From Sphaeroforma sirkka (taxonomy: Eukaryota; Opisthokonta; Ichthyosporea; Ichthyophonida), in NCBI GenBank assembly GCA_001586965.3, contig LUCW03001859.1, forward strand, positions 5,001-29,359: 24,359 nt of DNA, read 5' to 3'. Of this stretch, positions 1 to 7,736 are shown in pieces. Positions within the stretch are counted from its first letter, which is position 1. Every line of letters begins with the position of its first letter. The translations under genes were made by a program, and so were the position numbers. The notes under the pieces are model-generated. The model was not told where the DNA came from, made no database searches, and was given only the letters and a program-made list of their open reading frames with translations.

Positions 1-209
1 ATATACCAAACAGCAGCTTGAACGTACATTTACATGCACCCTCTAATCCCACGGGTGTCGCTCATATACATCACCTTTACCGCAAAGTGCGTGACAAGGG
101 CAGTGTCACACTCCTCTACAGAATATACGTGTGCTACGTTTTTCATCTGGTAACATAAGGGCTAGCTCAAACTTACTATACCCAACTGGTTCTGTGTCCC
201 AGTTGTTAC
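1..209. other. Unassigned sequence left of the partial LTR
   Basis: This edge segment has no family I recognise. The + strand is open for about 50 codons from position 3 (frame 3) until TAA near 160. The minus strand is also open for about 33 codons at its start, with a Cys-rich stretch after a stop. It does not resemble the internal sequence that precedes the 3' LTR in A1 or A2, so it is either flanking DNA of the partial LTR or part of another decayed element. Confidence 0.3.
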
Positions 210-674
<465 letters not shown>

Positions 675-681
<7 letters not shown>

Positions 682-1273
682 TTCGATGGAAATTACTAGG
701 TTTCAAACTATATTAAACCAAAAAATACAATTTAGTCAGTTAGGATTTAGCAGTGGTAGCTTGTGTAGGAATGATCGGGACTGCCTCTTGTTAAGAGCCC
801 TAAATATCCTCGATCACACAGGGCGTATCTCTAGCTGTTCTTTATTGAATAATTTTCACTAGAAGTACTAAGTGATCATGACCACATGCCTAATTTGTAG
901 ATAAGACATAATAACGTAAGTCATGTTAATACATTAACTGATATAAATAAAGTTACATCTGAAGAAAAGTTAAAAAAAAGAGAAAGACTTATTGGATTTT
1001 GGAGATTGGCGGGAGGACCAAAATCTATATGTAGTAGTTCGGAGATTATAAAATTTAGTTTATAATATCCTACATCTACTAATGTCTCAAATAGGTCCAA
1101 GTAGATGAGTCATACCAAATACTCAGGCTATTGGAGCCATCAAAGTGAATTTAGAACACTTTGGAAATATTGGAAAAAGAGCTTGTTCTAAATTATTTAA
1201 AATACAAATAAAACCAATGTATTATCTCAATTGATCTTGATATTTTAGACTGACCGGATGCCGTATTTCTACA
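675..1273 (-). repeat. A1 3' LTR
   Basis: This LTR of 599 bp reads, on the minus strand, TGTAGAAATACGGC at its start (1273) and GTTTACA at its end (675). It carries AATAAA on the minus strand (TTTATT at 841-846), a plausible polyadenylation signal. By eye it differs from the 5' LTR at roughly twenty positions plus a few 1-2 base indels, so the element is not very recent. Directly upstream of its start is CTACTGGGGCTA, a poor polypurine tract. Confidence 0.92.
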
Positions 1274-1511
1274 TAGCCCCAGTAGCTTTTAGAACTACGA
1301 ACGTACGTTAAGATACGATCTAGTTGGTAAAGCGAAAACCAAAGTAATACCGTTTCGGTCAAGGCTTGTCGAGTAAGTATGTGCCTATATGTACGAGTTC
1401 AAGACTCGTGTTGTACTCTTGTGTCTTTTAGTATTTGGTCCAGTAACCATTTCCGATGTAGGCGCCTTACGTTTATTACTTGGTAAGGTAATAGCCAAAG
1501 GTTGTTCTTCA
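1274..1511 (-). other. A1 3' internal region with remnant of a second 3' reading frame
   Basis: This region lies between the small 3' ORF and the 3' LTR. Read on the minus strand it aligns with the A2 region around 21625-21813, where an open stretch of about 60 codons begins near ITLPVNKRK. In A1 the matching peptide (ITLPSNKRK, then MVTGPNTK) is visible but interrupted by stops and frame changes. A + strand open frame of 93 codons also crosses this stretch (1389-1670); I regard it as chance, because the minus-strand similarity between copies explains the sequence. Confidence 0.5.
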
Positions 1512-1760
1512 TTAGTAAGTAAGTTCGAAGAAGTTTTTTGCTCTATTGATAAGCAGATCAGAAAGTTTAGTCACATAGGAAGTAGGTGGCAAATAGGGAA
1601 TTTCATATCCATCCGGGTTTGTAGTCACCTGAGGAAACCCTTTCCGTTTATCTCGTGTGTTCTTATGTAAACGCTTATTACATTTCTTATTAAAAATACG
1701 AAGGAAGTCACGAGATTCACGAAACGCATAGGAGGTTAGCCAAGCTACTGTTCCATCCAT
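1512..1760 (-). CDS. Small ORF overlapping the end of pol (82 aa, unknown function)
   Basis: I do not recognise this product. The ATG at 1760 overlaps the last 16 bases of the integrase frame in another phase. The peptide is 82 residues, rich in Lys, Arg and Asn (FNKKCNKRLHKN about residue 23), with no signal peptide, no membrane segment and no cysteine pattern. The homologous stretch exists in A2 (about 21300-21540) but is frameshifted there. It could be a separate 3' accessory ORF, or the real C-terminal tail of integrase moved out of frame by a single indel. The second reading is at least as likely, since Gypsy integrases often end in a long basic tail. Confidence 0.4.
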   Translation of the reverse strand: MDGTVAWLTSYAFRESRDFLRIFNKKCNKRLHKNTRDKRKGFPQVTTNPDGYEIPYLPPTSYVTKLSDLLINRAKNFFELTY

Positions 1761-2500
1761 AAAACGGGTCTTGTAGTAAGTGTAACCGTCTCCGGATGTT
1801 TGTCAATTATATCTTTGACTTGTGACTCCATAACTGGGACATCAGAATCAAATGAGCGAGCGAATGAGAGTTCGGAGGTAGGGATACCGTGAGTGCCTAG
1901 ATTAGCTGCGCTAGTACCATCTATGTTATTCACTTCGTAAGTATCACTCTTCTCATCATGGTAGGAAATTACAAAGGGTCCGATTGCCTTAGAAGAGAGT
2001 TCGGTAACGTTGGCATTGCGATTTATAATGTTAACATAATCACCAACTTTGAACTGAACAATGTTCCTAGTGTTATTCCATCGGTCATACGCTTTATGTA
2101 GGACACGATTGTGCTCGAGTAAACAGGGGTAAACAACGTTCTGTATATGCTCGATTTTTTGTGGCCACGGAGTAACGTATTTATCGGGCGCAGTTTTGTC
2201 AACCGTTGCTTGTAATTCACTATAGCGGCCAAAGAAAAAGTGAAACGGGAGTGTTCCAGTTTGAGGATTCATGTAGTTATTCATTTGAGTCTGAACCCAT
2301 TTCAAATGATAAGGCCGCATATTCTCAACGTCATCTAGTGCGGTACGCAATAGCTTCTTTAGTTCTCTATGACCTGTCTCATTTGCACCCTGCGTTTGAG
2401 GTATACAAGGAACACCACGCCTATGGGTCATGCCTGATACGAGTATAAGTGCCTCCGTTACGTCGCTACAAAACTCACTACCGTTATCAGAACATAGTAC
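1745..2500 (-). pseudogene. pol: A1 integrase, C-terminal part (core with D and E, plus C-terminal domain)
   Basis: This frame continues the RT-RNaseH frame (2540-5074) in the same phase after two stops, TAG at 2542-2540 and TGA at 2503-2501. It opens with CSDNGSEF, whose Asp (codon 2488-2486) is the second catalytic residue. Glu in GANETGHRELKK (codon 2380-2378) is the third, giving an exact D-x35-E spacing. Downstream are the core helix region (HLKWVQTQMNNYMNP), then VGDYVNII and SSKAIGPFVISY, which resemble the SH3-like C-terminal domain with a GPF/Y-type motif. The frame ends at TAG (1745-1747). The protein would insert element cDNA into the genome. A lone ATG exists at 2431, but it lies after the catalytic Asp, so separate expression from it would not give an active enzyme. 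Confidence 0.88.
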
Positions 2501-2539
2501 TCAGGGGAAACCGAAGTCATTAAAGACGTGATAGCATAA

Positions 2540-5074
2540 CTATGCCACTGTTTGCGGGCTTTTGTTCGGTATTGCATAAAGCAAGTTGTAACCCGAAGCC
2601 ACACATAAGAAATGACAGATATATACATCGCCAGTATGCTTGGATCGCGGGAGTTTAACCAAATCTATTATGACTCGGCGCATCGGTTGGTCTTCTATCA
2701 CACTTTTTAGGGGTGCCCAACCGTAGCGCTTGATCTGGTTCTTTTCACAATCAGTACAGCGTCGGTATACTTCTCGTATGGTTTCTTTCAGCGCCGGGTG
2801 ATCAAGCCCTGTACGAATAGCCATCTTATAAGTATGATTATATGCTCGATGAGTTAAGTTATGTATTATTTTAATTCTACTCTCGAGCTCCTCTAAGTCA
2901 GTCAGATTCTGTGTGACGCTGGCTGGATGAACCATAGTCCCGTTAGATAGGGCAACTTCAGTATTAGGAGGGATAGACTTCTGAGATACGTAATTAACAA
3001 CATTAGATTGTTGAAGTATCTTCTTCAGTTGTTTCGCAACTCCTGGCTGTTCTTGTAGCAGCGCTTTAAGTAGTTGAGTGCGAGCTTCAGGTTCTCTTAG
3101 AGTTTTGAGTCTTTGATCCATGGCCTTAGCTAGTTCCATGTTTTTACGATCTAATGCCGTTTCAATCGGCATTACCTCGACTGCAATCTTGTTGGGTGCA
3201 TGTGTTGTACGGGTCTTGAGCTTTTGTTCAAACTCTTTAGACTCCTCTAGTTTAGCTAAGAATTCTGTTGAGGGTTTCCACTTAGTGGTACCTGTAGGAC
3301 CGATGCGACAAACAATGGTGTGTTTCCAAGGTGTCTTCTTAATAGAACAGGATCCCTGATACAAAAACGTGTCGGTTTCACAGTCGACATAAATAGGTTC
3401 GTCTTGAATCATATTAATTAAATCACGTATCCATGGGTCGGAGTTACGTAAGGGACAACACAGCGTAATGGTAGATTTAGTAATATTAACATAACTTAAC
3501 AACTGTGCGATAAGTTGACAAGGTGGGTTAGCCCACGCATTATGCTTTGATAAGTCAAGCTGAAATGCATCACCTTTAGGATGAGTCAACGACCTATATT
3601 CAGAAACCTGTTTGTTATGTTCTGCGGCGAACATATCAACAGTAAATGGACCCCATCGTGATTGAGCGAGGTTAAACCATTTCTTATTTAGCATCCAATC
3701 GGTTGCTAATAACTCCTTGACTGTTTTCTGGTAGTCGGGCACAAGTCGAGAGAGCATGTCAGGAAGATGGTTATGTATTCCTGGTATGTGTGTTATATTA
3801 AAAGCGAACTTGGCAATAATGTCATGCCAGCAGCTCAACAACTGTGAATCAGGGTTCATGTCTTTTAAATATGTTAAAGACTTTTGATCCCAGGCGACAG
3901 TGAAGTAACTTCCATAAAGGTAGTCTTTAAACTGTCTTAGCGCAGTAACTATAGCAAGGAGCTCTTGTTTAACGGTAGGGTAATTCCGTTGACTCTTATT
4001 ATAACTCTTGCTAAAGAATTGTATGTAGCGCGGTTTACCATTTATCGTTTGGTAAAGCACTCCACCTACCGCTCGATCTGAAGCGTCGGTTGCTACTTGG
4101 AATGGGACACCATCCACAGGGTACTGCATGATGGGTGCGTCCATTACTTTACTTTTGACTAGTTTAAATGCATCATCACATTCTTTAGTCCAAAGCTTTC
4201 CCAAAGGTCCTTTGTGCAGCCGTTGGTGACTGAAAGACTTTAAGTAATGAGAAAGATGCGGTACCGAATCCGAGAAGAAGTTAACAAACCCACACACAGA
4301 GTTCACATCTTTTCCAGTAATTGGTGTTGATAAATCCAACAGAAACTGTTTCTTGCCAGGATCAATTTCTACCCCTGCTGCAGATACTTTGTAGCCAAGT
4401 AAGTGTATAGTATCTTTAGCAAAAGAACACTTGTCTTCGTTAATCTTAAGTTTAGCATGATTAAGTCGCTTTAAGACTTCTTTAACGAGTTTAGCATGTT
4501 CATGTGCTGTCTTTGTAAAGATAACTATATCATCTAAATAGACTGATACGTTATACGACAGGTCCGCAAATAGTTTCATCATAACATGTTGGAAGAAAGA
4601 AGGTAACATGTGTAAGCCTTCAGGTGCACCTTTAAACTGGTACTTCTTACCTTGCCAAGTAAAGGAAAAGTATTTCCTATGAGGCTGATATATTTGTAAT
4701 TGATGGAATGCAGCTTTTAAGTCTATCTTTGAAAATATAGTCGCACCCTCCATTTTGCGTAGTATCTCGCTTATCTTAGGTAAGGGAAAACTATGTTGCG
4801 GAATTAGTTTGTTGATTGGCGACAGGTCTAGTACTACTCTTGTTTTACTAAACGTTCCATCAGATTTATATTGATCGACCGCTAAGAGAGCTAAGTTAAC
4901 TGGGGTTGCATCATAATTGATTTCAATTAGACCCTGTTTTAACCAATCTTCGATTTGGGTTTTGACAACGTCTTTGTGTCTCCAACTCACGTAGTTATGT
5001 GAAGGACACTTTAACTTAGAGAAGTCGACGTTTGTTAAGTCAAGTCTAACGTACCCATTAGAGAACCTAAACAT
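2540..5074 (-). CDS. pol: A1 pol: RT, RNase H, Dam-like domain, integrase N-terminal part (844 aa)
   Basis: This is the longest intact frame in the window. By residue: RT about 30-270, with LDLSPINKLI, FSKIDLKAAFHQL (about 114-126) and the catalytic VYLDDIVIF (Y179-D182). RNase H about 325-443, with ATDASDRAVGG, KQELLAIV, WDQKSL (where DHKSL is usual) and HIPGIHNHLPDMLSRL. Dam-like domain about 474-590, with WGPFTVDMFAAEHN and NPPC at 516-519. A charged linker follows to about 725. The integrase zinc module is H738-x3-H742 and C773-x2-C776, and the first catalytic Asp is D804 (RVIIDLVKLP). A stop at 2542-2540 cuts the integrase core; the phase then continues downstream. D804 to the next Asp is 58 residues, as expected for the family. 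The ATG at 5074 is only the first Met of the open frame. Upstream sequence also looks coding in another phase, so the native pol probably begins further upstream. Confidence 0.92.
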   Translation of the reverse strand: MFRFSNGYVRLDLTNVDFSKLKCPSHNYVSWRHKDVVKTQIEDWLKQGLIEINYDATPVNLALLAVDQYKSDGTFSKTRVVLDLSPINKLIPQHSFPLPKISEILRKMEGATIFSKIDLKAAFHQLQIYQPHRKYFSFTWQGKKYQFKGAPEGLHMLPSFFQHVMMKLFADLSYNVSVYLDDIVIFTKTAHEHAKLVKEVLKRLNHAKLKINEDKCSFAKDTIHLLGYKVSAAGVEIDPGKKQFLLDLSTPITGKDVNSVCGFVNFFSDSVPHLSHYLKSFSHQRLHKGPLGKLWTKECDDAFKLVKSKVMDAPIMQYPVDGVPFQVATDASDRAVGGVLYQTINGKPRYIQFFSKSYNKSQRNYPTVKQELLAIVTALRQFKDYLYGSYFTVAWDQKSLTYLKDMNPDSQLLSCWHDIIAKFAFNITHIPGIHNHLPDMLSRLVPDYQKTVKELLATDWMLNKKWFNLAQSRWGPFTVDMFAAEHNKQVSEYRSLTHPKGDAFQLDLSKHNAWANPPCQLIAQLLSYVNITKSTITLCCPLRNSDPWIRDLINMIQDEPIYVDCETDTFLYQGSCSIKKTPWKHTIVCRIGPTGTTKWKPSTEFLAKLEESKEFEQKLKTRTTHAPNKIAVEVMPIETALDRKNMELAKAMDQRLKTLREPEARTQLLKALLQEQPGVAKQLKKILQQSNVVNYVSQKSIPPNTEVALSNGTMVHPASVTQNLTDLEELESRIKIIHNLTHRAYNHTYKMAIRTGLDHPALKETIREVYRRCTDCEKNQIKRYGWAPLKSVIEDQPMRRVIIDLVKLPRSKHTGDVYICHFLCVASGYNLLYAIPNKSPQTVA
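3305..3655 (-). other. Dam-like (N6-adenine methyltransferase type) domain inside A1 pol
   Basis: Residues about 474-590 of the 844-residue frame lie between the RNase H C-terminus (PDMLSRL) and the integrase zinc module. They fit neither RT, RNase H nor integrase. Order of motifs: W-G-P-F-T-V-D-M-F-A-A-E-H-N, a DAFQLDLS segment, AWANPPC, a hydrophobic strand STITLCCPLRNSDPW, and EPIYVDCETDTFLYQG followed by PWKHTIVCRIG. This order matches my recollection of phage Dam family proteins (D-x-A-A near the start, NPPY/W catalytic motif, then L-x-P-x-x-x-x-x-W). The fourth residue of the catalytic motif is Cys here instead of an aromatic residue, so activity is doubtful. Assignment is by motif only. 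Confidence 0.65.
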
Positions 5075-5293
5075 ACACCAGAGTTATTGCAATCTTCCTG
5101 TTTTGTATAATTAAGTCCATAATTATATCGGTGAAGTGCGGAATCATATCCTTTGCTTCACCTTCCGGAGGTTTAGGTATCTTTAACATATATCATCTGA
5201 CTGATCTTTATTCGGGTCTAGCCCATTAGGCAGACCAGTGAGTGTTATACCTAAACTGAGAAGATCAGTCATACCTATAATTAAATCGGATTT
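5075..5293 (-). pseudogene. pol: A1 protease C-terminus to RT junction, frame-disrupted
   Basis: After TAG (5296-5294), the protease phase continues with KSDLIIGMTDLLSLGITLTGLPNG, which looks like the C-terminal strand of a retropepsin (LIIGM-DLL-x-LG). A coding-like stretch in a second phase follows (LKIPKPPEGEAKDMIP, about 5180-5140). It reaches a stop just before the RT phase begins. A2 has the same TAG and the same phase changes at 17690-17960. This is therefore a shared property of both copies, not private decay. Confidence 0.65.
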
Positions 5294-5607
5294 CTAAGAC
5301 ATGTCAGTAACGATTAGGTGAGTCTTCACTTCTCTTCTATCTGACAGCATTATGTGTGCATAGTCAATGGCTTGTTCGCAAGTAGTAACTTTGCCATTTC
5401 CCAAGATTAAATCAGTTGTTTCGTTATGGATAGCCATATCTGTAGCGTAGGCTACTCGGCGTGAGATAGCAGAGACTTCAGCCCTTGGATCAAATAGTGC
5501 CATAACTTTTTTTCTCCATTTACGAAAACTGTTTGAAAGATACGTTCATCTCCTTTGGTATAGATTTTATTGAACATTTTCTCATAATCTTGCTCTAGTG
5601 CACACAT
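5294..5607 (-). pseudogene. pro: A1 aspartic protease segment (retropepsin-like)
   Basis: Starting at ATG 5607, in the same phase as gag and 12 nt after its TGA-TAG stops, a frame runs MCALEQDYEKMFNK to VFVNGEKK. It enters an A7 run (5513-5507), beyond which the protease phase is -1 relative to it. The protease phase has VMALFDPRAEVSAIS, placed as the active-site loop, then RRVAYATDM and HLIVTDMS, and stops at TAG (5296-5294). In retropepsins the loop is D-S/T-G-A; here it is D-P-R-A in both copies. Its role would be maturation of Gag and Pol. The family call rests on position, the ALFD-x-x-A pattern and the downstream LIIGM-DLL motif. Confidence 0.65.
5506..5512 (-). promoter_or_regulatory. 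Candidate -1 ribosomal frameshift heptamer A AAA AAG
   Basis: In the phase set by ATG 5607, and equally by the gag frame, the codons at the A7 run are GAA AAA AAG. This forms the heptamer A AAA AAG with the spacing needed for tandem slippage. A -1 slip leads directly into the protease phase (GTT ATG GCA). A2 has nine A residues at the same place (17505-17513), so a plain homopolymer indel is an equally good explanation. No downstream pseudoknot was demonstrated. Confidence 0.35.
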
Positions 5608-5616
5608 TTGAAACTA

Positions 5617-7657
5617 TCATTGCTTAACTTGAATGTCCGACATGTCCTTGCAATCATCTTTGTGCCAACCGTTAGTACCCTTGCAAGTAGTACACTCTTT
5701 TATATAGTGCCCAAAGTTTAGCTTGCCTGGTGCACACTTAACAGAGTCGTGTTTACCCTTCCACTTGCCATCACGTTTTGTGAGGTTGTAACCACACTTC
5801 TTGCAAGGCGCTCTCACCTTCTTTTCACCTTTCGGTTCGGTAGAAGTAGAGCCAGTACCCCCCCCTCCAGTAGTAGTGCGAGGTTTCTTAGTACTACGCG
5901 CAGTGTTAGTCTCTATTGCGTTACGCTTAGTGGGCTGGGTGTAGCTCGTGGTACTAAGTACTCTAGTAGTAGAGGGATTGGTATGCTTGTGAACTATCTT
6001 CTCAAAGACAGACCAAGGCATAGATCGCAAATCACCATAGGCGATGATGTCATCATTGACTTTCTTAAAGAGGTTAGCTCCCAGAGTCTCCATCATCTGA
6101 CAAATTAATAAATATTCGCCAGTATAGGTACGACCACCCATCCGAGTATTCATATGTGTCATATGAACTAGAGCACCTCGAATAGTGGTATCGTTCGCAA
6201 AGAACTTGCGAGACTCTAGAAGTTCACGGTCACGTGCATCTTCAAAAAAGGTGTTAAGTATATTATCACGCAACTGGTGCCAGGGTAGGGCTTTCCAGTT
6301 GGGCTCATGAGCCTTCAAGATAGTTCGCCATTCACCTGGCTCATAGAAATGAATAAAGGCATTCATCATCTGCTTATCCTTAAGGCTGGCAGACTCCTTA
6401 AGTTGGTCGAAGGCCTTCAGTGTCTCCACTGTACTCTCATTAGTAGAGAAATCGACCTCAGCCTGCGCGTTACCTAGCTGCTTTATAAAGCTTGGTTCTA
6501 AGCGTTCACGAGGCTCATGTTCAGTGCTACGGGCTGCTAGTGCCAAGATGGTGTCTATTTCCTTTCTCTTGTTATCGATTAGATAGCGAATGTTATCAGC
6601 TTTCCTATCGTCAAGGTCAGAGTCATTCAATAGACGGTCCTCAAGGACTTGCATACCAGAGCGTAATAGCCTGAGACGAGTATGTCTGGTTCTCACTTCC
6701 TCATCCTCAGGATTAGAGCGGGAACTCTCTAACGAGGTACTGGTGTAGCGATTGCCAAAATCGTGATTACCAGGGTTAGTTGGCAAATGAAGGTCGATAT
6801 TACGAGGATGGTAAGCCTCATCGAGTTCCATACGATCATATCCTCTGACAGGGTTAGGTTTGTCAAGAGGATGGTCAATGGTAGCATCAGAGCTATAGAG
6901 ATTAAATTTTGAAATATTTTCTCTCTCACCAGTGGTAACTGGCTTAGTGGTAAACATACTGGCTGGTAAACCAGTAGGTCTCGGGTTCGAAACTCGGCCC
7001 GAAATTTTCTTCTTCTTCGGTATAGGAAGAATATCAGCCAAGTGGGACACGATAGAGGGGTCCACAACTGCTGCTGCCGCTAGCTCCTTCAAGAGCGCTT
7101 CAGTGCGGTTCAATTGGCGTCGAGATTGAGAGGATCCAACCACTCGTTGTCGAGTTATGGCGTCCTCAGCTTCGGCCCCAAGATTTGAGCTGAATGGAAT
7201 GGCTTCTCCATCGATGGCGAAACCGAAATTTTCGGACAGGTCCAATACTTCCTTTTCACTCCGGATTTGTGCTGGAGTGTCCTTTAGATGTGGAGTTATA
7301 ATGTCCCCGACATTCGTATCCACGAAGTTTCCAGCCTTTCAACGTTTATCCCCAATATTTGACGGCACGTGGTCAGGGGGCAAGCTGGGGTCCTGAGCTT
7401 CACTCCTAGGTGATACACGGACGCTGACGAGCCTTTCCGCGGTAGTAGATACCTCTTCTTCCAAGGCTTTAGGATCCGACGAGTCATCCTCAGAATAATC
7501 CTCTGTACCAACCTCAGAATTGGCTTCCCCAACAGTTTCCTCGGCAGGCTCAACTCCAGACAGGCTAGGTGTTTCCACAGGGACCTTTAGGAACCTCGAC
7601 AGGCTTAGCAGGCTTAGAGCTAACGGCTCCCTTGCCTTTAGAAGTACCCTTAGCCAT
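5617..7657 (-). pseudogene. gag: A1 gag (about 680 codons, one frameshift and one stop)
   Basis: The likely start is ATG 7657 (MAKGTSKGKGA), the conserved Met also in A2 at 15363. The N-terminal 110 codons are low-complexity, Lys/Pro then acidic. A 1-base insertion near 7588 shifts the frame relative to A2, and a TGA near 7336 replaces the CGA of A2. After that, 568 codons are open from 7323 to TGA 5619-5617. The region around DARDRELLESRKFF and MMETLGANLFKKVNDD is probably the helical capsid core. A basic linker (KRNAIETNTARSTKKPRTTT) precedes two Cys/His motifs, C507-x2-C510-x14-H525-x4-C530 and C544-x2-C547-x6-H554-x3-C558 (numbering of the 568-residue frame), which would bind RNA. Gag would form the particle that packages element RNA. 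Confidence 0.85.
6933..7004 (+). other. tRNA-like segment antisense to gag
   Basis: On the + strand, opposite to gag, there is an A-box-like TGGCTTAGTGG (6940-6950) and a B-box-like GGTTCGAAACT (6984-6994). A hairpin TACTGG/CCAGTA encloses an 8-base loop (CTGGTAAA), and AGGTC sits where a variable loop would be. A T-arm of five pairs (two G-T) surrounds TTCGAAA (6981-6997). The D-stem has one mismatch, and the acceptor strands (6933-6939, 6998-7004) do not pair. A functional tRNA is therefore not supported. On the coding strand it is translated as part of Gag (RVSNPRPTGLPAS). The same segment is in A2 at 16016-16087 on the minus strand. Confidence 0.45.
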
Positions 7658-7736
7658 AGTATTTGCTGGATAGTAAATCGATGTTAGAAAGTCTAGAAGC
7701 AGTACACTACTGTAACTACTAATTAACTGAAAAATA
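7658..7736 (-). other. A1 leader between 5' LTR and gag; no canonical primer-binding site
   Basis: The bases directly after the LTR, in element orientation, are TATTTTTCAGTTAATTAG. The TGG that would pair with a tRNA 3' CCA end is absent next to the LTR, and A2 agrees. The leader is open in the gag phase, and an upstream in-frame ATG lies inside the LTR (7768-7766), giving a possible 37-codon N-terminal extension. Confidence 0.6.

Noticed and set aside
1389..1670. 93-codon + strand frame with a hydrophobic N-terminus resembling a signal peptide
   Set aside because: It is antisense to the 3' region of A1, and the similarity with A2 follows the minus-strand peptides, so the frame is best explained as chance.
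1512..1760. Envelope gene
   Set aside because: The peptide is short and basic and lacks a signal peptide or membrane segment.
2540..5074. Classification of family A as DIRS-type because of the methyltransferase-like domain
   Set aside because: Direct LTRs with TG...CA ends and an integrase with HHCC and exact D-x35-E spacing are present, and no tyrosine recombinase is seen.
2501..5619. A non-standard genetic code reading TAG or TGA as amino acids
   Set aside because: Both TAG and TGA interrupt, frame changes also occur, and long frames end at ordinary stops. Decay explains this more simply.
6933..7004. A functional tRNA gene
   Set aside because: The acceptor strands do not pair, the anticodon loop has eight bases, the D-stem has a mismatch, and the segment lies within the gag frame.
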